Shown here one piece after another: positions 29,429-40,454 of a stretch of DNA of 64,000 nt. The notes under the pieces are model-generated. The model saw only the letters and a program-made list of their open reading frames with translations, was not told where the DNA came from and searched no databases. Numbering within the stretch: the stretch's first letter is position 1; every line of letters begins with the position of its first letter. The position numbers and the translations under genes are program-made. Origin of the DNA: Bacillota bacterium. Its GTDB lineage: Bacteria > Bacillota > UBA994. Location of the stretch: contig WSXW01000010.1 in NCBI GenBank assembly GCA_009773495.1, positions 1 to 64,000 on the forward strand. Reading direction: 5' to 3'.

Positions 29429-31192
29429 TTACGCTCCAGCTAGGGTAGTTTGAGAGTTATTAGCAACTTGATGTCTATACAGGGATGAATAGAGGCCGCC
29501 CTTATCGAGCAATGTGTTGTGTGAACCCTCTTCGACAACTCGACCTTGATCTATGACTATAATACGGTCAGCCCCACAAATGGTAGAAAGCCTATGAGCG
29601 ACGATGAGCACCGTCCTTCCCACTCGCAGGGTCTCTATAGCCTCTTGTATGCGCGCCTCTGACTCTGTATCAAGAGCTGACGTGGCCTCATCCAACAGGA
29701 GGATGGGTGCATCTCGGAGCATTGCACGTGCGATGCTAAGCCGCTGCTTCTGGCCCCCGGATAGACCTATTCCGTCCTCTCCTAGGATGGTGTCGTAACC
29801 AGCGGGTAACGACAGTATAAATTCATGCGCGAAGGCCTGATGCGCGACGTTTTCGATTTCGGCGTCGTTAGCGTCCGGTCTACCTAGCCGAATATTCTCC
29901 CGCACGGTTTTGGCAAACAGCGTACTATCCTGCGGGACGTATGCAAGCATGCTTCTAACTTGGTACAGATTGTCTGCTGATAATGGCTGGCCGAAAACTT
30001 TAATCGTGCCACGCTCGGGCTCTACTAACCCTAATAGTAAGCTCAACAGTGTACTCTTACCGGTACCGCTATGGCCCACAACAGCTATGGTTTCGCCACT
30101 TTTTATCCTTAAATCCAACCCTGCAAACACGGGTTTGTGGGAATCGTAGGAAAAGTCTACGCCTTCAAACTCAATAGCGCATTCTGACGGTTGGAATACT
30201 GTCGTTTGGGTTCTATCTGCTTCTATTGGCAATGCAAAGATGGCAAAGACCCTTTCCACCGAGGCTGCAGCGGCTCTCACCTTACCATAGCTTTGCGCGG
30301 CAGACTGGAGGGGCCACGCAATATTCCCTAACAGATTGAGGAGCACTATCAGACTACCTAAGGTTAGCCTGCCTGCGATCACCTCATAGCCACCGAGCCC
30401 AAACAGTACAAGCAGCGGTCCCATGTTCAAAAGAAACGCCACTGCATTCAGCTTGCCCTGTGTGGCTGTAAGGCTAACTTGAGCGCTAGCCTGTCCTACT
30501 CCTGCTTCACGAAAGCGCCTTGCGAGCACGGAGTATAGACTAAAGACTTTAGTCACCACCACGCCTTTGGCGGCGTCTTGTGCTAACGCAGTAATATTGG
30601 CCATTTCTGCTTGGGCTTGCCGGGCGTGGCTCGAGATGGGGCGACTCACTAGTCCGGATAGGTACATCAGGAGGGGCAGAATACCTAACGAAATCAGCGT
30701 AATCTTCCACGAAATAACTAACATATAGCACAACGTTAGCACGCACTGAATAGGTGCCCGGATAAAGAACTGCAACTCCGTCGCCAAGAGGCTACGAATG
30801 AGGGCTAGGTCATTGCTGAGGCGGGAAACATATTCACCGCTATGGACTGCACGCAGCTCTGCTTGTTTGGCCACACTAAGATGCCGGCTTGCTGCAGCGC
30901 GTATGTCGTAGCACACCCTTTCGCCTAACGCTCCATTAAAAATGAGACGTATATAGAAAATGAGGTCCAGAGTCCCCCATGCAATAATGATCCATATAAC
31001 AGCTGCCTGGAACTGGGTGAGGTCGCTAACAAGGCCAGCATCTAAGGCCCAACCCATCGAACGCGCAATGACTAGGTTGGCACCGACTTGCATCGTAGCA
31101 AAGACTATTAATGCTAAAGCTAAGCCAACATGAGGCCTGACATACGGCCAGAGGGGCCTAAGCTGTAAGCTTAGCCCTTTTTTGTGTCTCAC
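29429..31192 (-). CDS. ABC exporter ATP-binding/permease protein
   Basis: GHSGTGKST, LSGGQKQRLSIARAML, LLLDEATSALD; 4-nt gap to its partner suggests a heterodimer. Confidence 0.92.
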   Translation of the reverse strand: MRHKKGLSLQLRPLWPYVRPHVGLALALIVFATMQVGANLVIARSMGWALDAGLVSDLTQFQAAVIWIIIAWGTLDLIFYIRLIFNGALGERVCYDIRAAASRHLSVAKQAELRAVHSGEYVSRLSNDLALIRSLLATELQFFIRAPIQCVLTLCYMLVISWKITLISLGILPLLMYLSGLVSRPISSHARQAQAEMANITALAQDAAKGVVVTKVFSLYSVLARRFREAGVGQASAQVSLTATQGKLNAVAFLLNMGPLLVLFGLGGYEVIAGRLTLGSLIVLLNLLGNIAWPLQSAAQSYGKVRAAAASVERVFAIFALPIEADRTQTTVFQPSECAIEFEGVDFSYDSHKPVFAGLDLRIKSGETIAVVGHSGTGKSTLLSLLLGLVEPERGTIKVFGQPLSADNLYQVRSMLAYVPQDSTLFAKTVRENIRLGRPDANDAEIENVAHQAFAHEFILSLPAGYDTILGEDGIGLSGGQKQRLSIARAMLRDAPILLLDEATSALDTESEARIQEAIETLRVGRTVLIVAHRLSTICGADRIIVIDQGRVVEEGSHNTLLDKGGLYSSLYRHQVANNSQTTLAGA

Positions 31193-31336
31193 AAAGCCAC
31201 CCCCAAATTCAGTTAATGAGATATATGCTTTTTGTTTTTAAGGTCTTGGCTATATAATATTGATAATACTCAATTAATGTCAAGAGTTTTAATATATAAC
31301 ATCAATATATAAAGGATTTGCATATACCATACAAAA

Positions 31337-31367
31337 AGCAGCTCCCACCTAATTGGCGGGAGCTGCT
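31337..31367. terminator. Terminator-like hairpin at the 3' end of the NYN gene
   Basis: agcagctccc ... gggagctgct; overlaps the stop codon of the minus-strand gene. Confidence 0.6.
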
Positions 31368-32167
31368 TATGCTATACTGCGACCGATACTTCCTGTATCC
31401 AATATTTCTTGTACGAATGGATGTTCTCGATTCAAGCGACAAGCTGTAGTCGGGAAGTCTGTGTTCATGGGATTAGGCACCTTATAGGTTTCCAGAATAC
31501 CGTCATTAATGGCCCGAGAGACTAGCCCCTGTGGGTCGACGAGATTACTGAGAATCCTTGTTGTAACTAGCCGCAACCCCACAAAGGCCATGCGAGACTG
31601 TTCCATACAGTCAATTTTACGGATGAGATAGGCTATATCCGGAGTAACCATTGCCCCCCCGCTGGTTGTTTCCAAGTTGATGCTGAGAATGGTCTCCACC
31701 GTAGAGAAACCATCGGCAAATTGCTTCAGATCCTTACTCGTGGTGCGGTCCACGCCTACAATAAACACTTTCTTACGGCGGGTATGGAGCTTCTTAATAA
31801 CCTGGATCATATCTCTGTCACCGCAAACTATTACAAAATGATCAATATCCTCCCTAGTATATACGAGCTCAAGTGCGTCGAGTGACAATTCAATATCTGC
31901 AGCGTTCTTCCGCCTTCCATCTTCGGAAGATAAGGAATAAACATGACGCGGCTCTACAGAGCGCCTTTGCAGCTCTGTCTGCAGCCCCTTAAATTCCGCA
32001 TGATCGAAGTCTGCATAAGCAAGCAGCAGTACTACATCGCCATATTGCTGTGCTTGGATGCGGAGACCTTCCACCAATTTGCCGGGCTCAGGGATAAAAC
32101 CATAGGTGTTTTTTATGCTCCAATGTACGTTTTCATAGTCAATCAGTACTGCAATGTTAACAGCCAT
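31367..32167 (-). CDS. NYN (PIN-like) domain protein, LabA/DUF88-like
   Basis: NIAVLIDYENVHWSIKN, VLLLAYADFDH, AADIELSLDALELVYTREDIDHFVIVCGDRDMIQVIKKL. ATG at 32167 with aggaggcat SD. Confidence 0.85.
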   Translation of the reverse strand: MAVNIAVLIDYENVHWSIKNTYGFIPEPGKLVEGLRIQAQQYGDVVLLLAYADFDHAEFKGLQTELQRRSVEPRHVYSLSSEDGRRKNAADIELSLDALELVYTREDIDHFVIVCGDRDMIQVIKKLHTRRKKVFIVGVDRTTSKDLKQFADGFSTVETILSINLETTSGGAMVTPDIAYLIRKIDCMEQSRMAFVGLRLVTTRILSNLVDPQGLVSRAINDGILETYKVPNPMNTDFPTTACRLNREHPFVQEILDTGSIGRSIA

Positions 32168-32314
32168 GTAATGCCTCCTAAAAATAAAAGATGTAATATT
32201 AGTTTTATATTTTTGGCGTCTATGGTATGGCCTCACCTCGCTAATGTAAAAAGACGGCTAGCTGCCGCCTCATAATAATCCCGGCGTTGATAATATTGCC
32301 AAAGCCGCCTTTTG

Positions 32315-32890
32315 CTATTCCTGCTTCAAGAACAGTTCATGAACTCGTAAATCTTCGGTTAGCTCAGGATGAAAAGCCAATGCCCAGATACTGCGTTGCC
32401 TCACCCCGACGATTTGTCCCTGATACTGAGCTATAACTTGTACGCCAGGGCCTACTTCCGTAAATAATGGGGCGCGTATAAACACCATGGGGTAGTCTTT
32501 AATCGCTCCCACAGAACCACGACCGGCAAAACTATTTAACTGCGAGCCAAAGGCATTACGCTCAATCGTAACGTCTAGCACCCCAATATGATGCGTGGGT
32601 TGGCCTACAATACGACTGCTCAGGAGTATTGCCCCAGCACAGGTGCCTAAAATTGGCCGGTGCACTGCAAAGGTTTTAAGCGCGGGCAGAAGCGCTGCTT
32701 GATCCAAGAGCTTACGCATGGCTGTACTTTCTCCGCCAGGAAGAATCAGGGCCTCTACATGTTTTAGCTCAGCCTCATTTCTCACAGGTATACCTTGATG
32801 GCCTAGCTTGGTGACAGCGAGTAGATGCTCTCTAACAGCTCCCTGCAATGCCAAAACACCGACACGCACTTTAGTGGCCACGCTCCGCAT
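32315..32890 (-). CDS. pdxT: Pyridoxal 5'-phosphate synthase glutaminase subunit PdxT
   Basis: [51 protein letters not shown]. Confidence 0.96.
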   Translation of the reverse strand: MRSVATKVRVGVLALQGAVREHLLAVTKLGHQGIPVRNEAELKHVEALILPGGESTAMRKLLDQAALLPALKTFAVHRPILGTCAGAILLSSRIVGQPTHHIGVLDVTIERNAFGSQLNSFAGRGSVGAIKDYPMVFIRAPLFTEVGPGVQVIAQYQGQIVGVRQRSIWALAFHPELTEDLRVHELFLKQE

Positions 32891-33761
32891 AAGCCGTCTC
32901 TAGCCTGTTGATTTCGAGGCCTGGCATCGCTTCACCTAAGCCCTGCGATATCTTAGCCAGCCGCTCTGGGTCATTGCAGTGAGTAGTTGCCTCAACTATA
33001 GCCGCCGCACGGCGCGCAGGGTCAGCAGATTTAAATATTCCCGAGCCGACAAACACCCCGTCACAACCTAACTGCATCATGAGAGCAGCATCCGCAGGCG
33101 TCGCAATCCCACCGGCAGCGAAGTTTACTACAGGTAGTCTGCCCAGTTCAGCTAGTTCCAACAACAATTCATAGGGGGCACCCAACTCCTTAGCAATGGT
33201 CATGAGCTCCTCTTTAGGCGCAAGCTGCACTCTCCTCATCTCGGCCTGAATAGTCCTCATGTGTCTAACAGCCTCTACTACATTGCCAGTGCCGGCCTCA
33301 CCTTTGGTCCTAATCATCACCGCACCTTCGCCGATACGCCGTAGGGCCTCACCTAAGTTACGGGCACCACACACAAAGGGCACACTAAATTTATGCTTAT
33401 TGATATGGAATTGTTCGTCCGCGGGGGTGAGAACTTCACTTTCGTCAATGAAGTCAACTCGTAGGGCCTCCAGTATCTGTGCCTCCACAAAGTGACCGAT
33501 GCGCACTTTAGCCATGACCGGAATGCTTACCGCTTGCTTAATCCCTAAGATTAGCTCTGGATCACTCATCCTGGCAACTCCACCTTGCTTGCGAATATCT
33601 GACGGGACACGTTCTAAAGCCATGACTGCTACAGCCCCTGCCACCTCCGCAATTTTGGCCTGCTCGGCATTCACCACATCCATGATTACGCCACCCTTAA
33701 ACATCTCTGCCAATCCCCTGTTCATTTCTGTCCGCATTATTTGATACATCTCCCTTGACAT
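32871..33761 (-). CDS. pdxS: Pyridoxal 5'-phosphate synthase lyase subunit PdxS
   Basis: [44 protein letters not shown]. Confidence 0.97.
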   Translation of the reverse strand: MSREMYQIMRTEMNRGLAEMFKGGVIMDVVNAEQAKIAEVAGAVAVMALERVPSDIRKQGGVARMSDPELILGIKQAVSIPVMAKVRIGHFVEAQILEALRVDFIDESEVLTPADEQFHINKHKFSVPFVCGARNLGEALRRIGEGAVMIRTKGEAGTGNVVEAVRHMRTIQAEMRRVQLAPKEELMTIAKELGAPYELLLELAELGRLPVVNFAAGGIATPADAALMMQLGCDGVFVGSGIFKSADPARRAAAIVEATTHCNDPERLAKISQGLGEAMPGLEINRLETAYAERGH

Positions 33762-33850
33762 ACATTCAGCGTACCGATACAGTTTAAAGCGTATGGCACA
33801 CTGTCGGGGCAATTATATGGGAGCTACACTAAAAGTCAAGGAGGTATGGC

Positions 33851-35221
33851 ATGGAAAAAAGGATAACCAGCAGTTCTCAACCACTCTACATAACACTAGC
33901 TGAACAAATCAAACGAGGCGCCCGTGAGCTGCCGGCGCATACAAAACTAGCTTCCATCCGCACCCTCGCCAAAGAAAATGGTGTCAACACCTCCACCGTT
34001 GTAGCTGCTTTTAACCTATTGGAGTCACAAGGCATGGTGTACTGCAAAGAAGGTAGCGGAACCTATCTCGCGCCAAGCTTTAAACCTCAGAGCCCACCTC
34101 AGGTCGAGCTCATGCCGCGAGGTGAGCGCATTGATTTTACTTCTGGCACGCCCTCACCGGAGTACTTCCCCGTCGAGGATTTTCAAGTTGCCTTTAACGC
34201 CGTGCTGGAGAGAGATCGCGGGCACGCCTTCGCCTACCCAGAACCACAAGGATACTTACCACTGCGCATAAGTATTACAGAGTATTTAAAAACCCATGGT
34301 ATGGCAGTCGATCCAGAGCAAGTGTATATTACCTCTGGTGCTCAGCAAGCGATTTTTCTCCTGGCGCAGACCCTCATCAAAGCCGGGGATACAGCGCTCG
34401 TGGAGAGTCCTACCTACCCTGGCGCACTCCAGGCTCTCCACTCTTGTGGGGCCAAAATAGCGGGCGTTCCTTTGGGTTACAACGGGCCTAAACTAAAGCA
34501 GCTATCACATGCCCTCCGGTTTTCTCCTAAGCTAATGTACACTGTACCTAATTTCCAGAACCCCACTGGTATCTGTTACAGCCAGGAGAGCAGAACTCTC
34601 CTCATCGGGCATGCCCGCGAGAATGATTTCTACATCATTGAAGATGACCACGTATCTGAGCTTTACTATACGGGGTCCCGCCCGCGAACACTGTGGCAGG
34701 ATGCCCCTGATCGGGTCTTATACGTCAAGAGTTTTTCTAAAGTTTTTATGCCTGGGTTACGATTGGGTTTTGTGATTGTGCCGCCCCCTCTCCTGGCAGC
34801 GATACACAAGGCCAAGCTGACGGCGGATCTGGGGAGCTCTGGCATAAACCAGCGTGCCCTTGATCACTACCTGCGGCAAGGGAAGTGGAACAGCCACCAG
34901 GAGTATCTGCGTAAGACCTACAAGGATAGGGCCGCCACACTGCACGAAGCGTTAAGCAGACACCTACACCATGAGACTTTCTTTCAGCCCATCCGGGGAG
35001 GCATGAATTGTTGGCTAGCCTTGCCCCGCAATGTTAGGGCGACTGACCTGCACCGCTTGGCCCTGATTCACGGCATACAAACTTCCCCTGGAGAGCAGTT
35101 CTCCCTCACAAACGAGCACCAACACCATCTGCGTTTGAGCATCGCTGCAGTATTTACGCAGGAGATTGAAAAAGGAGCTATGATTCTAGCCAAGTGCCTA
35201 TCAGACCTGTTGGGAATATAA
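33851..35221 (+). CDS. MocR/GntR-family PLP-dependent regulator (PdxR candidate)
   Basis: wHTH (QIKRGARELPAHTKLASIRTLAKENGVNTSTVVAAFNLLESQG) fused to a class I aminotransferase domain with SFSKVFMPGLRLGF; divergent from pdxST. Confidence 0.85.
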   Translation: MEKRITSSSQPLYITLAEQIKRGARELPAHTKLASIRTLAKENGVNTSTVVAAFNLLESQGMVYCKEGSGTYLAPSFKPQSPPQVELMPRGERIDFTSGTPSPEYFPVEDFQVAFNAVLERDRGHAFAYPEPQGYLPLRISITEYLKTHGMAVDPEQVYITSGAQQAIFLLAQTLIKAGDTALVESPTYPGALQALHSCGAKIAGVPLGYNGPKLKQLSHALRFSPKLMYTVPNFQNPTGICYSQESRTLLIGHARENDFYIIEDDHVSELYYTGSRPRTLWQDAPDRVLYVKSFSKVFMPGLRLGFVIVPPPLLAAIHKAKLTADLGSSGINQRALDHYLRQGKWNSHQEYLRKTYKDRAATLHEALSRHLHHETFFQPIRGGMNCWLALPRNVRATDLHRLALIHGIQTSPGEQFSLTNEHQHHLRLSIAAVFTQEIEKGAMILAKCLSDLLGI

Positions 35222-35222
35222 A

Positions 35223-35245
35223 AGAGGAGGTCATACCTCCTCAAG
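35223..35245. terminator. Terminator-like hairpin between convergent genes
   Basis: gaggaggt cat acctcctc near the end of the MocR gene. Confidence 0.5.
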
Positions 35246-36068
35246 CTTCTTTAGTACCTATTTCTTCATCTGCCAATATCGTGACGTCGCTAGCATGGGC
35301 TACGGTTAGCAGACCAGCGAAGCGTGATCGCCGCAAGTAGGGCGCAACTGTCCGCACAGCTAATTCTGGGGTGTTACAGTCTAAACTCAGATGAGCTAAC
35401 ATTACACCCTTGGTGCGTTCCGTCACCAGACTTGACAACGCCTGCCCCGCCTGGTCATTAGAAAGATGCCCAAACCTTCCTAGCACGCGCTTGATCAGGC
35501 TGTAAGGGCGACCTGAAGCGAGCTCAAGTTGATAGTCATGGTTGCTCTCCCATACTAGGTAGTCACTATTAAAGGCCCCGCGCATTACGTCAGGAGTTAC
35601 TTCTCCTAAGTCAGTTACAATAGCAGCTGAAGTGCCATCAGGAGCGGTAACTCGGAACCCAAGCGGTGCAATAGCGTCATGCGACTTGCTAAACGCTTCT
35701 ACCTTCAGCATCCCAACACTTACCGCTACTCCTGCCTCCAAGTTGCATCTTAACTCTGACCCAAGACAGGCTATGCCTTGTGCCGCATACCAGAATAGCT
35801 TAGGACCAAAAACCTTAATCCCATGACGTTGTGGGAACGGATGCTTTAACTGAAGCGCCCTAATATGGTCACCATGCTCATGAGTTACAAACACCGCTGC
35901 AATGTGCCGCGGGTCTATGCCAAGCTCGCACAAATTCTTCTCGAGACGTCGCAGCGGAACACCGCAGTCGATAAGTACGGCGGTAGGCCCCCAGGCCACT
36001 AAATAAGCGTTACCATGTACACTTGAGCTTGCTAATGAAATTACTCGCACTGTCATCACCGCAGTCAT
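35241..36068 (-). CDS. MBL-fold metallo-hydrolase, YycJ/WalJ-like
   Basis: VISLASSSVHGNAYLVAWGPTAVLIDCGV, FVTHEHGDHI, VWESNHD, GHLSNDQA, LAHLSLDCNTPELA. Confidence 0.85.
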   Translation of the reverse strand: MTAVMTVRVISLASSSVHGNAYLVAWGPTAVLIDCGVPLRRLEKNLCELGIDPRHIAAVFVTHEHGDHIRALQLKHPFPQRHGIKVFGPKLFWYAAQGIACLGSELRCNLEAGVAVSVGMLKVEAFSKSHDAIAPLGFRVTAPDGTSAAIVTDLGEVTPDVMRGAFNSDYLVWESNHDYQLELASGRPYSLIKRVLGRFGHLSNDQAGQALSSLVTERTKGVMLAHLSLDCNTPELAVRTVAPYLRRSRFAGLLTVAHASDVTILADEEIGTKEA

Positions 36069-36205
36069 TATAACATAACACTCGGAACAAAAAGCAGTGC
36101 CTGACGTATTAGTAGTATCAAACTCTTAAACTCTTAAACTCTCTCCACCAAACAGGAGAACGTGCCGTCATCGTGGAATTCTAAGCGAGGAAGGGGGTCA
36201 GGCCT

Positions 36206-37645
36206 GTGAATGCCCAACAAGAACTGACTCAGAAATCCCTGCTGTGGTTAGCCTCTTCAATTAAGGGTGTCTTAGTTGTAATCGACACCGCGGAAAAAGT
36301 TGTGTTTGCTAACACTGCAGCGTACGCTCTATATAATGTTGACCCCTCCGAATCCATGATCGGTTGGCACATCGAGCGTGTCTTTTCATATACAGGCTTC
36401 ACTAGAGCACAGTCAGCCTTGCTTCGCTCCCTGCACGAGGGAATAGCTTTGTCTGATGTGAAGGTTGCCACAGAAAAAGGGACTTACCTACTCGAAACAT
36501 CTCCCCTTCATTCTGGAGACACTATTGTTGGCGCTGTCGCGCTCGGTTACGATATTTCTGATGAGGAGAAGGCCCGCGAGGAACTGCATGAAATAGCTGG
36601 CCGTTTAACAAACGCGAATGCTCAAGCCTTGCAGCATCGCGAGGCACTAGACTGGTTTATCGAGTGCAGTCCCCTGGCCATTGTCGCGGTGGACAAGTAT
36701 CACAATATCTCTTACATAAACAAAGCCATGCTTAACCTTGCAACAGCCAAAGCACAAGATGTGCTTGGTAAACCATATGCCAATTTGCTGCAGATGCTTG
36801 ATTTAGCGCATGACAATTCAACACTCTTGCATGTACTTCAGGGCCATAACATACATAATCTACGGCACACGATCAAGCGTCGCATTTTTGATGTCTCGGG
36901 GTATTCCATTATCCATCCGATGACAGGCGAGAGCGTGGGCACTATTGTGATGGCTACTGATGTCACAGACAAAATCCATATGGAAAGCGAACTGGCTAGA
37001 CTAGACCGCCTCAACCTCGTGGGTGAAATGGCGGCAAGCATTGCCCATGAGATACGCAACCCCATGACCACAGTAAGAGGATTTCTTCAGATCCTCGCCA
37101 GCAAGCCTGAACTGCAGACATACCGTAAGTTCACGGACTTAATGATTGAGGAGATAGATCGTGCTAATGGCATTATTACGACGTATTTGTCTTTATCTCG
37201 GACAACCGTAACGATGCGCCCCTGCGATATCGGGACCATCATCAAAAGGTTTGCACCCGTGCTGAATGCCGATGCCCTAATGCGAGGGATGCAGATTAGG
37301 TATGACGTTGAAACAACATCACCCGTTAACGTCAACGAGGCCGAGATCAAACAACTGCTCGCCAATCTAGTAAAAAACGCCCTAGAATCCATGGCTCCAG
37401 GACGAATCGTAACGATCAAGCTCTGCGAGTATAATAGTGCCATACGCCTTGAAGTTGCAGACCAAGGTTGTGGCATCGCCGCAGAACTGCTGCCCAAATT
37501 AGGCACCCCTTTTTTAACCACCAAAGATAACGGCACTGGGCTGGGGCTTGCGGTGTGTTATCGCATAGCAGAAAGACACGGAGCCCGCCTCAGTGTTGAG
37601 ACGAGCCCCGCTGGTAGTGTATTTATTATAGATTTTTTAAACTAA
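36206..37645 (+). CDS. PAS-domain sensor histidine kinase (orphan, soluble)
   Basis: Two PAS-like regions, His[25 protein letters not shown], HATPase motifs ADQGCGI and [22 protein letters not shown]. Confidence 0.92.
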   Translation: MNAQQELTQKSLLWLASSIKGVLVVIDTAEKVVFANTAAYALYNVDPSESMIGWHIERVFSYTGFTRAQSALLRSLHEGIALSDVKVATEKGTYLLETSPLHSGDTIVGAVALGYDISDEEKAREELHEIAGRLTNANAQALQHREALDWFIECSPLAIVAVDKYHNISYINKAMLNLATAKAQDVLGKPYANLLQMLDLAHDNSTLLHVLQGHNIHNLRHTIKRRIFDVSGYSIIHPMTGESVGTIVMATDVTDKIHMESELARLDRLNLVGEMAASIAHEIRNPMTTVRGFLQILASKPELQTYRKFTDLMIEEIDRANGIITTYLSLSRTTVTMRPCDIGTIIKRFAPVLNADALMRGMQIRYDVETTSPVNVNEAEIKQLLANLVKNALESMAPGRIVTIKLCEYNSAIRLEVADQGCGIAAELLPKLGTPFLTTKDNGTGLGLAVCYRIAERHGARLSVETSPAGSVFIIDFLN

Positions 37646-39036
37646 CGACGACCTCTGCCATAATCCCGGCTTTGGCCCTGAGACCTAAACCCTCCCCCAC
37701 TGCGCGGTCTGTGCGGTGGGGATTCTTGTATTGGTGCAACTGCTATTGGGGTCATGTCCGGCTCCCTAGTAAGCATCTTAAGCACCGCTGCAACGAGCGT
37801 TACAGAATCGACTTTAGCCAAGAGAACCTCTGCCGCGCCAAAATAGCCGTCGATATTGCCTTCTTCTACTACTTGTAAAATTCTCTCCATGCTGAGACGG
37901 CGCTGTCCTTCTAGGGCCTCGGTTAAGGTCGGACTAGGACGACGCTTGAGCCTGCGGTTGGTTAACCTTTCAATTACTTTGAGTAGTCCAAATTCGCGTG
38001 GCGTGACCAGCGTTGTGGCCTGCCCGGTGCGCCCTGCGCGTCCTGTTCGTCCTACGCGATGCACGTAGCTCTCTGGATCCTGAGGCATGTCTAGATTATA
38101 GATATGTGTAACGCCGTCGATGTCGAGGCCACGCGCTGCCACGTCTGTAGCCACCATGATATCGATGCTACCTTCACGGAACTTGCGCATTACAGAATCT
38201 CTCTTCACCTGAGTTAGATCACCATGGATGCCCTGAGCAGCGTAGCCACGCTTGATCAAACCTTCAGCAATTTCGTCTACGCGGCGCTTTGTTCGGCCGA
38301 AAACAATAGACAAGCCCGGGCCTGAGGTATCTAGGAGACGGCATAATACATCGAACTTTTGGTTTTCTTTAATCTCGATATAGAACTGCTCGATAGTAGA
38401 AACCGTTAATTCCTTGGATGGCGTAGCCACATTTACGGCGTCGCGCATAAAGCGCTCCGCTAAAAGCTGGATGGGCCTGGGCATGGTAGCCGAGAACAGC
38501 ATTGTTTGGCGCTCAGACGGCGTTTCCTCGAGGATTTTCTCGATATCTTCAATGAATCCCATGTTCAGCATTTCATCGGCTTCGTCTAGGACCAACATAC
38601 GAACGTTCGCTAGCCTAATAGTGCGGCGCCGAATGTGGTCTAGAATCCTGCCCGGGGTTGCCACAACAATCTGAGGACGAGTGCGCAACGCTCTAATCTG
38701 GCGGTCAATCTCTTGGCCACCGTAAACCGGCAGAGCCTTTACACCCTTATTTTGCCCAATACGATTGAGCTCCTCTGCCACCTGCATGGCTAACTCACGG
38801 GTCGGTGCAAGCACTAGTCCTTGCACGTACTCATTGTCAATAGATATTTTTTCAATCATGGGAATACCAAAGGCGGCAGTCTTGCCTGTACCGGTCTGTG
38901 CTTGCCCTATCACATCCCCCCCCTTTAATGCAATTGGAATAGCTGCCTCTTGTATGGGGGTCATTTCTTCAAATCCCATATCGGCGATAGCCGCCATTAG
39001 CGGCTGGCTTAAATTCAATTCAGAAAAAGCCTTCAA
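37642..39036 (-). CDS. DEAD-box ATP-dependent RNA helicase
   Basis: [47 protein letters not shown]; DbpA-like tail absent. Confidence 0.95.
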   Translation of the reverse strand: MKAFSELNLSQPLMAAIADMGFEEMTPIQEAAIPIALKGGDVIGQAQTGTGKTAAFGIPMIEKISIDNEYVQGLVLAPTRELAMQVAEELNRIGQNKGVKALPVYGGQEIDRQIRALRTRPQIVVATPGRILDHIRRRTIRLANVRMLVLDEADEMLNMGFIEDIEKILEETPSERQTMLFSATMPRPIQLLAERFMRDAVNVATPSKELTVSTIEQFYIEIKENQKFDVLCRLLDTSGPGLSIVFGRTKRRVDEIAEGLIKRGYAAQGIHGDLTQVKRDSVMRKFREGSIDIMVATDVAARGLDIDGVTHIYNLDMPQDPESYVHRVGRTGRAGRTGQATTLVTPREFGLLKVIERLTNRRLKRRPSPTLTEALEGQRRLSMERILQVVEEGNIDGYFGAAEVLLAKVDSVTLVAAVLKMLTREPDMTPIAVAPIQESPPHRPRSGGGFRSQGQSRDYGRGRR

Positions 39037-39360
39037 ACGAACAACTCCTTATTAATCAGTCTTTTGAGATAGTTTTGGCAGGAACTCTCTCTAATAAACA
39101 GGTCTTTAGCTGAAACAATACACACCTCATAAAAAAAGCCCCCTATACTACACGCGGCAGTACAAGAGCCATTAATTGTTATACTTAATACTCAACTTAA
39201 GCCCCATTACCTGTGGTAGTATAGCACACCACCAGGCAGTTGGCAAACATATTTTTTCAGTGGCGTACTCTCAATTATATGCACCCAAAATCCTGCAAGA
39301 AAGAGCAAGTCGCAAGGCCTGCTCATCTTGCGAGGAGGGAAACGGTCCCACCTGTTCCTC

Positions 39361-39990
39361 CTACTCTCCCTCGAATAGGTAGTAGCCTATAACGAAGTTC
39401 TCTTCGGGCGTAATCCACAGTTTCTCGCACAGGGTTATGCCCACAGCCTCGCGGATTTCCCTCTTTTCGTAATACACGCCATTCCGCTCGCGATAGAACA
39501 CGACAAAAGTCCTAATCCCCTGCTCAATACGGACGTCTTCAATCACACAGTCGAGGGTTTTAGTCTGCCCTTGGTTATCTACCTGCTGCTGAGTCCATGT
39601 TGAACCCTTTACCACAGGACCGCGGAGAATCTCTATACGATTAAACTCCGAGTCCATCATCATCTCTTCTTGCTTCTCTTGCACCAAGGCGCCTTGGTTA
39701 ATTGTATAGATAATTTGCAGGCTGTGATCCTTCTGCGACTCTCCTCCCGATGGGTCGCCCACTTCGCCGGATATTAAGTAGCGCGTGGTTGCACCTTTTG
39801 TCTCGATGGAATTGAGCTTCATAAAGTGATCGTACTCCGCAAAACCAAAATATCTCCACTCAAAGCCAGATTCACCTGGTAACAAAGTCTTGAGCTCTCG
39901 ATCGTATTTACGGTTATTGAGCATGGCACATCCGCTTAGCGCCGTTGTTAACAGAGCAACTGCAAGTCCCATAGTTAGGTAGCGTTTCAA
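39361..39990 (-). CDS. Hypothetical lipoprotein
   Basis: Signal peptide with lipobox TALSGC; no family recognised. Confidence 0.55.
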   Translation of the reverse strand: MKRYLTMGLAVALLTTALSGCAMLNNRKYDRELKTLLPGESGFEWRYFGFAEYDHFMKLNSIETKGATTRYLISGEVGDPSGGESQKDHSLQIIYTINQGALVQEKQEEMMMDSEFNRIEILRGPVVKGSTWTQQQVDNQGQTKTLDCVIEDVRIEQGIRTFVVFYRERNGVYYEKREIREAVGITLCEKLWITPEENFVIGYYLFEGE

Positions 39991-40096
39991 TTTTAGGTCC
40001 CCCTTTTGGTAAATTCAGACGTCAGAAATAGCTCAAAGATCCGTTGACATTAACCCGTCAATTCTGTAATATAATTTATGGAATTAAATAAAGATA

Positions 40097-40216
40097 AATC
40101 TTCGGGGTTGGGTGAAATTCCCTATCGGTGGTAATGCGCAAGCTAGCCCACGAGCCATATTGGCAGACTTGGTGAGATTCCAAGGCCGACGGTAAAGTCC
40201 GGATGAAAGAAGGTAT
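40097..40216 (+). ncRNA. FMN riboswitch (RFN element)
   Basis: tcttcggggttgggtgaaattccctatcggtggtaa ... agcccacgagcc ... ggtgagattccaaggccgacggtaaagtccggatgaaagaagg matches RFN conserved blocks. Confidence 0.95.
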
Positions 40217-40292
40217 AGCAATTTTTTGCTATGTTTTGGAACACTGTTTTACGAAAGGCGCTAGTGGCGCTTCACTTAAAAAGTGTCCGATC

Positions 40293-40322
40293 ACACCCCG
40301 ATTGTTTATCGGGGTGTTTATT
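40293..40322 (+). terminator. Intrinsic terminator of the FMN riboswitch leader
   Basis: acaccccgat tgttt atcggggtgt followed by ttattgtt. Confidence 0.75.
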
Positions 40323-40326
40323 GTTG

Positions 40327-40400
40327 CGTTCCTCGTTGTTAGTTGTTAGTTCCTAGTTCCTAGCGGTCCACAAGGAACAAGGAGCGAGGAACCAAGAACG
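40327..40400. repeat. Degenerate short tandem ('stutter') repeat in the ribU leader
   Basis: gttgttagttgttagttcctagttcctag...caaggaacaaggagcgaggaaccaagaac. Confidence 0.7.
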
Positions 40401-40454
40401 ACTTCAATAACCCCCCACAAGAACAAACAATCAAAATAACGGGAGGTAACCACA

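Noticed and set aside
37087-37536. 149-aa minus-strand ORF opposite the histidine kinase
   Set aside because: Antisense shadow of HisKA/HATPase coding sequence.
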